NCBI RefSeq assembly: GCF_000160135.1
Contig: NZ_GG729933.1
Coordinates: 185,462 to 221,296 of the forward strand
Length of the DNA: 35,835 nt
From: Oribacterium sp. oral taxon 078 str. F0262
Lineage (GTDB): Bacteria; Bacillota; Clostridia; Lachnospirales; Lachnospiraceae
Reading direction: 5' to 3'
In this document: one piece after another, positions 1 through 6,064 of the stretch
How positions within the stretch are numbered: position 1 is the first letter of the stretch
Layout: every line of letters begins with the position of its first letter
Position numbers and translations under genes: made by a program
The notes under the pieces: generated by a model
Database searches by the model: none
The model's input: the letters and a program-made list of their open reading frames with translations, nothing else
What the model was told of the DNA's origin: nothing

Positions 1-113
1 GTCCTTCGGAAGGCAAGGGGTGACGATGCCAATCAGGCCTATCTGAATATTCTTTGAGGAAGAGGCGGACGGTCTGTATATACAGGATATCATGAGAGGA
101 GGCGTTGCGAACG

Positions 114-752
114 ATGACCCGCGCATACCGAGAAATCTATCTGAGTAAGGCACAGGCCGCCTTGGGCGATGCCTTCGACTACGCTGTGAACGCCTGCGGA
201 ATACCCGGTGAGGATTTCGTTAAGCTCTTTATCACAAGCACGATAAGCCGACGCATGGAAAACGGCGAGCCGTCCGTTCTTGCGGGTAAAAGCGGGATAG
301 AGCTTGCTTTGGACGTGATGCTTGAGACTACAGGAAAAAGCCTTGGCGCAGAGCCTGCGGGGAAGCTCGGCTGCTCAAGGGAATACTGGATCGGCTGGGC
401 CGTGGCCTATTACCAATGGTATTCGGCGAGAAGCTATTCTGAAATATTCAAAGCACTATCCTTTAATGAGCTTCAGAGAATGTACTATACGCTCCATGAA
501 GCTGATATTTCTAAATTCGCGGACATTGCGGATGAAAGGATCAGGGAACATTTCAAGGATACCAATCTGAAACGCATCCGCAGAGCCTACGGCTGCACAC
601 AGGCCGCCCTTGCGGAGCAGTCCGGTTCAACGCTCCGCTCCATCCAGATGTATGAGCAGCGCCGAAAGGACATCAACAAGGCCGGTGCGGAAACATTGTA
701 CCGCATTGCAAAGACACTGGGCTGCAGCATGGAGGATCTGATAGAAAAGTAA
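114..752 (+). CDS. XRE-family helix-turn-helix regulator
   Basis: Probable DNA-binding regulator of about 212 residues. The last 65 residues form a recognisable XRE-type helix-turn-helix (NLKRIRRAYGCTQAALAEQS, then a recognition helix containing LRSIQMYEQRR and a trailing TLGCSMEDLIEK). The N-terminal 140 residues are a helical domain of unknown function with several Trp/Tyr residues (EYWIGWAVAYYQWY). Proteins of this shape are often found in Lachnospiraceae beside small DUF3791/DUF3990 genes, in what look like toxin-antitoxin-type modules; that association is from memory. The DNA just upstream (62-145, stop TAA) carries a VANDD-containing peptide in another frame that may be the damaged end of such a partner. 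I chose ATG 114 over TTG 105 because a GAGGAGG ribosome binding site ends at 102, too close for 105; its 11-nt gap to 114 is itself slightly long. Confidence 0.75.
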   Translation: MTRAYREIYLSKAQAALGDAFDYAVNACGIPGEDFVKLFITSTISRRMENGEPSVLAGKSGIELALDVMLETTGKSLGAEPAGKLGCSREYWIGWAVAYYQWYSARSYSEIFKALSFNELQRMYYTLHEADISKFADIADERIREHFKDTNLKRIRRAYGCTQAALAEQSGSTLRSIQMYEQRRKDINKAGAETLYRIAKTLGCSMEDLIEK

Positions 753-1434
753 GAAAGTTCAAAACAGTCAGGGTGGATATCAGTCTGAAGTAAGATCGGC
801 TTATCGTCTGTGCCGCTGTCGGTGATTATCTACCACTACGGAAGAGAAATTGTGCTTTTCCTATGGTAAAATACCCGAAAAAACTCTGTTTTCACGAAAA
901 TAATCTCAGCACTTGCTTTAGCTCTTCTCATCCCTTATACTAGGGACAACGAATTCGTTTTTCACTGTCGACGGCAGTTTTTGGAGCCGATATCTCCCGG
1001 AAGCTTTTTAAAGCTTTTCGATCCGTAATGCCGGGGTCTCCGGTACGGTCCTTTTTCATCCGGTCCTTTGCCGCTCTCCCCTTTGTTTTTTGATATCGGC
1101 TTTCCTTCGGGACAGTCTGAAAGTCCCAAGACAGACGGAGTTTTTCCGTCTTCCCGGCCGAGCTTCGGGGCGCGTCTCCTCGAGATCTTCGGAGAGCGAG
1201 GAAGCCGCTTTCCCGATTGCTTAAAACCATTCTTTCTTTTGCACAGGGCGGCAGGAAGCTCAGGATTTCTATCCCACCCGGGGAGCCCGCCCTGTGCATT
1301 TTTGGAGCTCTCTATATCCAGCCGAAAACCCTCGAAGAACGGAGAATTGTCTCTGTCGAATACCGCAGAAAATAAAAGACAGGAGCTCTCAGGAAGGGAA
1401 AAAATCCCAAAGCCGGGCCTCCAGGCCTTTGGCA
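753..1434. other. Non-coding or decayed stretch upstream of lipase remnant
   Basis: No convincing gene is visible in about 680 nt. Two items stand out. At about 890-955, + strand, one frame reads like a lipoprotein or secretion signal (TKIISALALALLIPYT), but its would-be start codon is ACG and it runs into a stop near 1029. It could be the broken 5' end of the lipase-like gene that follows. At 1240-1298 there is a perfect 12-bp inverted repeat. The open frames on both strands here have no family resemblance that I can recognise. Confidence 0.5.
1240..1303 (+). terminator. 12-bp inverted repeat followed by T5
   Basis: TGCACAGGGCGG at 1240-1251 is exactly complementary to CCGCCCTGTGCA at 1287-1298, with a 35-nt loop, and TTTTT follows at 1299-1303. 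This suits a Rho-independent terminator read on the + strand, although the loop is long. It lies inside decayed sequence, so it may be a relic. Confidence 0.35.
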
Positions 1435-1957
1435 GCTCCGAATCTATCGAAACACTCTGCCAGAGGGAGAGATATGAAAAGGTAGACCTCATCGGGCATT
1501 CCATGGGAGGGCTTGTAATCTCTGCGTTCTATGCAGGCTATGTCGCACTTCCCTTGAGCAAAGGAAGCTACAGTGTAAAGTATATTGACCGTTCGATCCG
1601 TTCTAAAATCGGGAAAATCATCACCCTGGGAACACCCTATGAAGGAGCTCCCAAGCTGATTCAGGCAGTCTTGACAGAAGAAGTCTTGGGAAATGGAAGA
1701 GAGAGAAAACTTGCGGAGACGGAACAGTCCCCTTTTTTTCCTCTAGCATGGGACTTCGATTATGTAAAGATGAAAAGGTCAGGAATAGATTTTGTTTATA
1801 CGTCAAAGGAGAGCATGTAAAGCTCAGCTCGGAAGCAGATCACCTGCGTGACAAGAGGGGGAACAGTATTCTGGACAATATCGTGAATATCCTGATCAAC
1901 GGAGCCATGCTCCCGACGGAGAATGAAGATATTGGAGAAAGTAGGGGAGGATCATGA
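1435..1957 (+). pseudogene. Lipase-like alpha/beta hydrolase remnant
   Basis: A fragment of a secreted triacylglycerol-lipase-type alpha/beta hydrolase. The frame around 1470-1650 reads RYEKVDLIGHSMGGLVISAF and later KIITLGTPYEGAP, which are the nucleophile elbow (G-H-S-M-G, catalytic Ser) and the LGTP strand typical of this family. The open frame continues upstream to 1068 but has no family resemblance there, so the N-terminal half with the oxyanion HG motif is missing. Downstream it stops at 1820; a second frame reaching 1957 carries the probable C-terminal tail (RGNSILDNIVN). I therefore read it as truncated and frameshifted. A similar tail (GAMIP) recurs at about 2818-2850 in the duplicated unit. 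A signal-peptide-like stretch near 890-955 may be its original start. Whether it once encoded a secreted phospholipase effector is speculation. Confidence 0.6.
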
Positions 1958-2090
1958 TATTTGGCTTTTCAGAAACTCATTGATCTCCCGAATTTTATGT
2001 TCATCCTCATATTTTTTGAAGAGAAGCTTGAGTGGATCATTTTTCGGGCTTGGTGTCTATGACAGAAAGGGAAAGACATGCTGAAATATT
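1905..2090 (+). repeat. Duplicated upstream segment, copy 1
   Basis: About 180 nt covering the lipase 3' tail, the gap and the first codons of the first MLKYWGRA-type gene. It recurs with moderate divergence at about 2820-3001. Shared landmarks are GCCATG...CCG, GGTCATGATA/GATCATGATA, and a nearly identical block (CTATGACAGAAAGGGAA) just before the start codon. Confidence 0.6.
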
Positions 2091-2503
2091 GGGGGAGGGC
2101 GCTTGCTTTATTAGCAATATCCATTTTGTGTACTTGTGTAGAAGCTGGTATGATGAAGGTAATAGATCTGCCGGATTTCACGGAATTTTTTTCAGAAGTA
2201 TCTATTTTCTGCCTGCTGTTTATAATCCCATCGCTATATATCCTATGTATATGCTTTATCATGATTGCTATTGTCAAAGAAATTAAAGTGAATGCCTCTG
2301 CTTATTTGATTTTTGCGTGTACAGATGGTGCACTCGCGGCTGTTATTACGATGTATGCACTATATGACATGTTTATAGATACTAATATTCCTTCTGGTTT
2401 CTTGGGTCCACTGCTTCTGGGGACCGTGGTTCGTGCGGCGGCATGGCTGTTTATCTTCGATATGATTTTTTGGCTGTGTGATAAGCTTCAAAAAGAAATA
2501 TAG
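2078..2503 (+). CDS. Four-helix membrane protein, paralog 1 of 3
   Basis: Small integral membrane protein of 141 residues, family not recognised. It starts MLKYWGRA and has four hydrophobic segments: about 8-25, 40-68 (FCLLFIIPSLYILCICFIMI), 78-98 (AYLIFACTDGALAAVITMYA) and 105-136 (ending AAWLFIFDMIFWLCDKL). The two genes that follow encode close relatives in the same orientation. Compared with paralog 3, one extra base near 2490 makes this copy end at KEI and lose the charged tail. A GAAAGGGAAAG ribosome binding site lies just upstream of the ATG. Its place after a lipase-like remnant and about 4 kb before a type VII secretion locus makes an immunity role conceivable, but nothing in the sequence proves it. 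Confidence 0.7.
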   Translation: MLKYWGRALALLAISILCTCVEAGMMKVIDLPDFTEFFSEVSIFCLLFIIPSLYILCICFIMIAIVKEIKVNASAYLIFACTDGALAAVITMYALYDMFIDTNIPSGFLGPLLLGTVVRAAAWLFIFDMIFWLCDKLQKEI

Positions 2504-2812
2504 GGAAAACATGGAGAAGTGGGAGAAAATGCATTCGATGGACTGACATTTCCTACTTTTCTCTATCCCAGGAGATAAATGGATATCTCAGTGCGGAAAG
2601 GGAGCTTTAATCTTTAATCGGAAAATTTTTCCCGTTTTTTTAAGAGCATACTGCACGGTGCTCCGATCTCCGATGAGTTTAAGGCTCTGATGAACGGCGA
2701 GGCGGCCCGCGCCGCTATCGCCGCAGTTGATGATGCCTCTCTCTCCTTGAGAGAGGATCGAAAGGTCAGTGTCGAGGAAGTCATGAAATAGACTTTTTCT
2801 CCGCCAGAAGTT
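2481..2812 (+). repeat. Long direct repeat, copy A
   Basis: About 330 nt that recur at 3775-4100 with roughly nine bases in ten identical by eye. The repeat begins in the last codons of paralogs 1 and 3, continues through the spacer (shared landmark TGGACTGACATTTCCTAC) and a remnant open frame, and ends in the 3' tail of the anti-sigma-like gene (LLAEKKSIS here, LLEEKKSIS in copy B, read on the minus strand). In copy A the anti-sigma tail is orphaned and abuts a lipase-tail fragment at about 2815. Confidence 0.85.
2618..2791 (+). pseudogene. 57-codon remnant frame in repeat A
   Basis: An open frame of about 57 codons without a convincing start codon, ending EVMK-stop. It contains HGAPISDEFKALMNGEAARA and SLREDRKVSVEEVMK, which has the helical look of a small antitoxin-type C-terminus (RelB/DinJ-like). 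I cannot assign it. In repeat copy B (about 3930-4040) the same frame is interrupted after GEAARAAIAA by a frameshift, so at least one copy is dead. Both are probably relics carried along by the duplication. Confidence 0.35.
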
Positions 2813-2819
2813 TAATGGG

Positions 2820-3001
2820 GCCATGATTCCGCTGGAGGATAAAATATAGGAAAGTGTGTGGGAGGAAGGTCATGATACCTGGTTTTTTAGGATTTGGTTT
2901 TCTTCGGACTCTTATTTCTACTCTCTTTGAAGAAAAATCAGAGAGGAGAATCCTTCGGACTCGGTATCTATGACAGAAAGGGAAGGACATGCTGAAATAT
3001 T
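2820..3001 (+). repeat. Duplicated upstream segment, copy 2
   Basis: Second copy of the segment at 1905-2090. It holds an orphan lipase-tail fragment (GAMIPLEDKI, then a stop) and the spacer leading into paralog 2, including the nearly identical block just before the ATG. Confidence 0.6.
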
Positions 3002-3411
3002 GGGGCAGAGCATTTGTGTTATTACTGATATCCATTTTGCATTCCTATGCCGTGGCTGCAAGGTTGATGGACCCGTCGGATTTTCCGTGGTTTATACTTG
3101 AAATGCAGATTTCGTATATATTATGCATATGCTTTTTTATGATTGCTATTATTAAACAAAGTAAAGAGAATATCTCCGGCTATGTTATTTTTGCCTGTAC
3201 GGATGCTGTGCTTGCTGCCGCATTTACGCTATATGCGATAATCAATATATTTGTAGAATCCGACGTTATCCTCAGTATGCTGGGAGCACTGCTTCTTAAT
3301 ACCGTAGTTCGTGTAACAGTATGGCTGTTTATTCTCAACATGATCGTGTGGCTATGCAGTAAACTTAAAAGGAAGGTCATAGAAAACATAGAGAGGCAAG
3401 GAATATGCTGA
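2989..3411 (+). CDS. Four-helix membrane protein, paralog 2 of 3
   Basis: Integral membrane protein of 140 residues and a paralog of its two neighbours. It shares MLKYWGRAF at the start, YILCICFFMIAIIKQSK in the second helix, YVIFACTDAVLAAAFTLYA in the third, and VRVTVWLFILNMIVWLCSKL in the fourth. Its stop overlaps the start of paralog 3 by 7 nt (ATGCTGA), so the two are probably translationally coupled. The upstream leader is a duplicate of that before paralog 1. No known domain was recognised. The DNA here is visibly richer in A+T than the surrounding chromosome, consistent with horizontal acquisition followed by tandem duplication. Confidence 0.72.
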   Translation: MLKYWGRAFVLLLISILHSYAVAARLMDPSDFPWFILEMQISYILCICFFMIAIIKQSKENISGYVIFACTDAVLAAAFTLYAIINIFVESDVILSMLGALLLNTVVRVTVWLFILNMIVWLCSKLKRKVIENIERQGIC

Positions 3412-3839
3412 AATACTGGGGAAGAGCATTTGCTGCACTAATAATATCCGCCCTGTATCTTTATATCATAGCAGCAGGGATAATAAATTTATCGGATTTT
3501 CCGTGGCTTAGACTCGGAATGTATGCTTCCTATCTATTATGCATATGCTTTACTATGATTGCTGTTGCAAAGCAAATTAAAATAAAGGCTTCCGCTTATG
3601 CGATTTTTGCGTATGCAGATGCTGTAATTGGAATTGCTTTTACAATATATGCAATAAACGATATCATGATCAAATTGAATTTTCTTTCCGGCTTTTTGGG
3701 GGTATTATTTTTGGATACTGCGGTTCGTGCGGCGGTGTGGCTGCTCATTCTTGACATGATTTTTTGGCTGTGTGATAAGCTCAAGAAAAAATATAAGGAA
3801 AATATGGAGAAGTGGGAGAAAATGCATCCGATGGACTGA
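3405..3839 (+). CDS. Four-helix membrane protein, paralog 3 of 3
   Basis: Integral membrane protein of 144 residues, same family as the two preceding genes: MLKYWGRAFAALIISALYLY at the start, a second helix with YLLCICFTMIAV, a third with YAIFAYADAVIGIAFTIYA, and a fourth ending VRAAVWLLILDMIFWLCDKL. It has the longest hydrophilic C-terminal tail (KKKYKENMEKWEKMHPMD), which paralog 1 lost to a 1-nt frameshift. It overlaps paralog 2 by 7 nt and is the last gene of the array. Helix sequences are better conserved than the loops. Function is unknown; orphan immunity, small-molecule resistance, or a passenger of an eroded island are all possible. Confidence 0.72.
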   Translation: MLKYWGRAFAALIISALYLYIIAAGIINLSDFPWLRLGMYASYLLCICFTMIAVAKQIKIKASAYAIFAYADAVIGIAFTIYAINDIMIKLNFLSGFLGVLFLDTAVRAAVWLLILDMIFWLCDKLKKKYKENMEKWEKMHPMD

Positions 3840-4100
3840 CATTTCCTACTTTCCTCTATCCCGGGAGATAAATGGATATCTCGGTGCGGAAAGGAAGCTT
3901 TAATCGGAAAACTTCTTCCGTTTTTTTAAGAGCGTAATGCACGGTGCTCCGATCCCCGATGAGTTTAAGGCTCGGATGAACGGCGAGGCGGCTCGCGCCG
4001 CCATCGCCGCGCTGCTAATACGGTCTCTCTCTCCTTGAGAGAAGATCGAAAGGTCAGTGTCGAGGAAGTCATGAAATAGACTTTTTCTCCTCCAGAAGCT
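3775..4100 (+). repeat. Long direct repeat, copy B
   Basis: Partner of the repeat at 2481-2812. This copy is probably the parental one for the anti-sigma tail, because here the tail is attached to the full anti-sigma-like gene on the minus strand. It includes the imperfect hairpin TCTCTCTCTCCTTGAGAGAAG around 4022-4042, which lies between convergent genes. Confidence 0.85.
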
Positions 4101-4908
4101 TTTCGGTAAACTGGCGCAGCTCATCGGAGCTGAAATGGGCGCCGAAGTCGAAAAGAGTGTACTGGACAGCGCCGGAACGGAAGATGAGGGAGCTGCTTTC
4201 GATCTGCTCTCTTTTTTCGCTTCCATAGCTAATATGGAAGAAGGGGTTGTCTCTCTCCAAGGCTTTCTCCTCTTCGCTCGGCTTTTCATTCGGGGGGAGG
4301 AACAGGGTCCTTGTTCTAAGATAATAGACCTTCTGCCCGTTGATCTCCCACACCTCCTGATAGGGGCCTTCCTCGGAGAGCGGCTTTGCTTCGGCCGGGA
4401 TCGGCTCCGCGGTGAGGCTCAGACTTTCTCCTCTGCCGTTTTCCGCCCGGTATTCAAGCTCAATCCCCTTTCGATCGTTGTAGCTGTTCCCATCGTCATC
4501 GGTGTCAGAGATCTCCAGAAGCCGGATTCCGACCATTGGGCAGCTCTCGGAGAGCTTTTCCGGAGCCTGGATTTGATATCCGGCCTTTTTCTCCGCTTTT
4601 TCCAGGTCGCTGTAGCGGCAGTAGTCATAATCAGAATAGCTGCTCACCATGGTCCCTGTGATCTTTCCGGCGGCGAAGACGCCCATTCCGCCGATCAGAG
4701 CGCAGGCGGCGATGAGCGCCGCGGCCTTTGTCATCTTGTTCATATGCTTGCCATCCTTTCTTTTTTCGGAGTCCTGCAAAGAGGAGATAGACGCATCGAT
4801 CCGGCTCTTACAAAGGTCGGAGGGACGGAATTCTGAGACCGCGGCTTTGAGGGATTCCCTGATGTTCTGATCCGAAAGAAAGTCGCCTTCGGAGTTGATT
4901 TTATGCAT
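4069..4908 (-). CDS. Membrane anti-sigma-like protein
   Basis: Probable anti-sigma or stress-sensing membrane protein of 279 residues, partner of the sigma factor encoded just upstream. Residues 1-60 are a hydrophilic cytoplasmic segment that could bind the sigma factor, 61-80 (KAAALIAACALIGGMGVFAA) are one transmembrane helix, and the remaining 200 residues would lie outside the cell. The outer part contains acidic stretches (ISDTDDDGNSYNDRKGIELE) and looks like the DUF4179/DUF4367-type ectodomains of Firmicutes anti-sigma proteins; that comparison is from memory. The start overlaps the sigma gene's stop by 8 nt (ATGCATAA), which supports coupled translation. The last 30 nt fall in the long direct repeat, so an orphan copy of this 3' end is also found at about 2783-2812. 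Confidence 0.75.
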   Translation of the reverse strand: MHKINSEGDFLSDQNIRESLKAAVSEFRPSDLCKSRIDASISSLQDSEKRKDGKHMNKMTKAAALIAACALIGGMGVFAAGKITGTMVSSYSDYDYCRYSDLEKAEKKAGYQIQAPEKLSESCPMVGIRLLEISDTDDDGNSYNDRKGIELEYRAENGRGESLSLTAEPIPAEAKPLSEEGPYQEVWEINGQKVYYLRTRTLFLPPNEKPSEEEKALERDNPFFHISYGSEKREQIESSSLIFRSGAVQYTLFDFGAHFSSDELRQFTEKLLEEKKSIS

Positions 4909-5506
4909 GGCTTTTGACCTCCTTTTCTGCTTCTTCTGCCCGCTGCATTTCCGGCTCTGAAAGATCCAGTATTTTTCGGAGCTCCTTTCGGCCTCTGTGA
5001 AGCCGTGATTTCACAGTTCCCTCGAAGCAGCCGCATATTCCCGCGATTTCCTTCACGGACATCTCTCCGTAATAGTAGAGAACCAGGACTGTGCGCAGCT
5101 TTTCCTCCATCTCCAAAAGAGCATCCCGGATGTCCAGCCGCCGGGGGAGGTCCTCAAGCCCGGACATCCCGGAGGATTGCGGTCCCGTATACCGATCGAC
5201 CCATTCCCGTATATCCTCTATGGCTGTTTCGCGGGAAGATTTCGCCCCGATCCGGTGCGCTTTATTCACCATGATGCGAAAAAGCCAGCTTCGAAGCTTT
5301 GCGGGGTCACGGAGCTCCTTTCGATGCAGGTAGGCCGCGAGGAAGGTTTCCTGGAGCACATCCTCCGCGTCATGGGGATTTGCGAGCATGAGGCGGGCGC
5401 TTCGGTAGAGCAGGAGATGATATTCCTCGTAGAGTCGGTCAAAGGCTTCCCTATCGAAAAATTCTCTTTTCGCTTCCTGCCGGAAGTCTTTTATCTCTGT
5501 CATCAT
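4901..5506 (-). CDS. ECF-type RNA polymerase sigma factor
   Basis: Sigma-70 family protein of the extracytoplasmic-function type. Region 2 is clear (FDRLYEEYHLLLYRSARLML, DAEDVLQETFLAAY, then LRSWLFRIMVNKAHR), and region 4 ends the protein (KLRTVLVLYYYGEMSVKEIA, CFEGTVKSRLHRGRKEL), with the usual SVKEIA and GTVKSRLHRG helices. The open frame reaches 5629, but I start it at 5506 (MMTEIKDF) because AAGGAG lies 8 nt upstream there, while the 5629 start has no ribosome binding site. That gives 201 residues, normal for the family. It is coupled to the anti-sigma-like gene downstream. Its target regulon is not visible here; control of the divergent secretion locus is possible but not shown. Confidence 0.88.
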   Translation of the reverse strand: MMTEIKDFRQEAKREFFDREAFDRLYEEYHLLLYRSARLMLANPHDAEDVLQETFLAAYLHRKELRDPAKLRSWLFRIMVNKAHRIGAKSSRETAIEDIREWVDRYTGPQSSGMSGLEDLPRRLDIRDALLEMEEKLRTVLVLYYYGEMSVKEIAGICGCFEGTVKSRLHRGRKELRKILDLSEPEMQRAEEAEKEVKSHA

Positions 5507-5629
5507 CAGGCGGTCTCCTTGTGCTTCCTTCATATGCTGTGCGGCTTTTCCGCTGTCAAAGCCTGCCTCCCTGCTGCGTTTTTTTGCTGCCTCTGTTAAT
5601 AAGATCCCCGGGGGAGGAATTCGGTTCAT

Positions 5630-6064
5630 TTTTTAGAGGCAGAGAGCATTTTTTCTATTCTCTATAAACTGTAATATCTTGATGATACAGTCAACGCTCT
5701 TATTCTCAAAGAGGGATATAGGGCATATCGAAATACACGTTAGTTTCCTGCGGAAAGCAGCTGCTCATCGTTTCGGATTTGATCCTGATCGGAAGGGATA
5801 TATTCCGCATGACGGACCGGTAGACAAAGTATGGATCGAAAGCTTTATGCTCTTCTTATAGATGGTCATGGGAGAGGTAAAGATATAGATATTATCTATA
5901 AAATATATGATTAAAATAAAATTCAAATAAAATATTATTGTAATAAAATTGCAACAGAATATTCAATTCAGAAAGGGAAGACAGTGCTAGTCTAAAAGCA
6001 GAAAAATGCCGATTTCATGATTTGACAGTACTTTTTGTAGAGCAACAGGATGAGAGGTGGCAGA
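5630..6064. other. Divergent intergenic region, partly AT-rich
   Basis: About 435 nt between the sigma gene (leftward) and the secretion locus (rightward). Positions 5880-5970 are extremely A+T-rich compared with the flanks. A possible weak + strand promoter is TTGTAA (5938-5943), 16 nt, TATTCA (5960-5965). A TTGACA also occurs at 6022-6027 without a good -10 box. A 60-codon open frame at 5679-5861 has no recognisable family and no ribosome binding site, so I do not call it. Confidence 0.4.

Noticed and set aside
1068-1434. N-terminal part of the open frame that contains the lipase motif
   Set aside because: Open by chance; composition and sequence do not resemble any lipase N-terminus and there is no binding site at 1068.
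4135-4836. Plus-strand frame of 233 codons opposite the anti-sigma-like gene
   Set aside because: The minus-strand gene has a transmembrane helix, a coupled start and a partner sigma factor; the + frame has none of these.
5679-5861. 60-codon open frame between sigma gene and secretion locus
   Set aside because: No recognisable family, no ribosome binding site, and partly within sequence of shifting composition.
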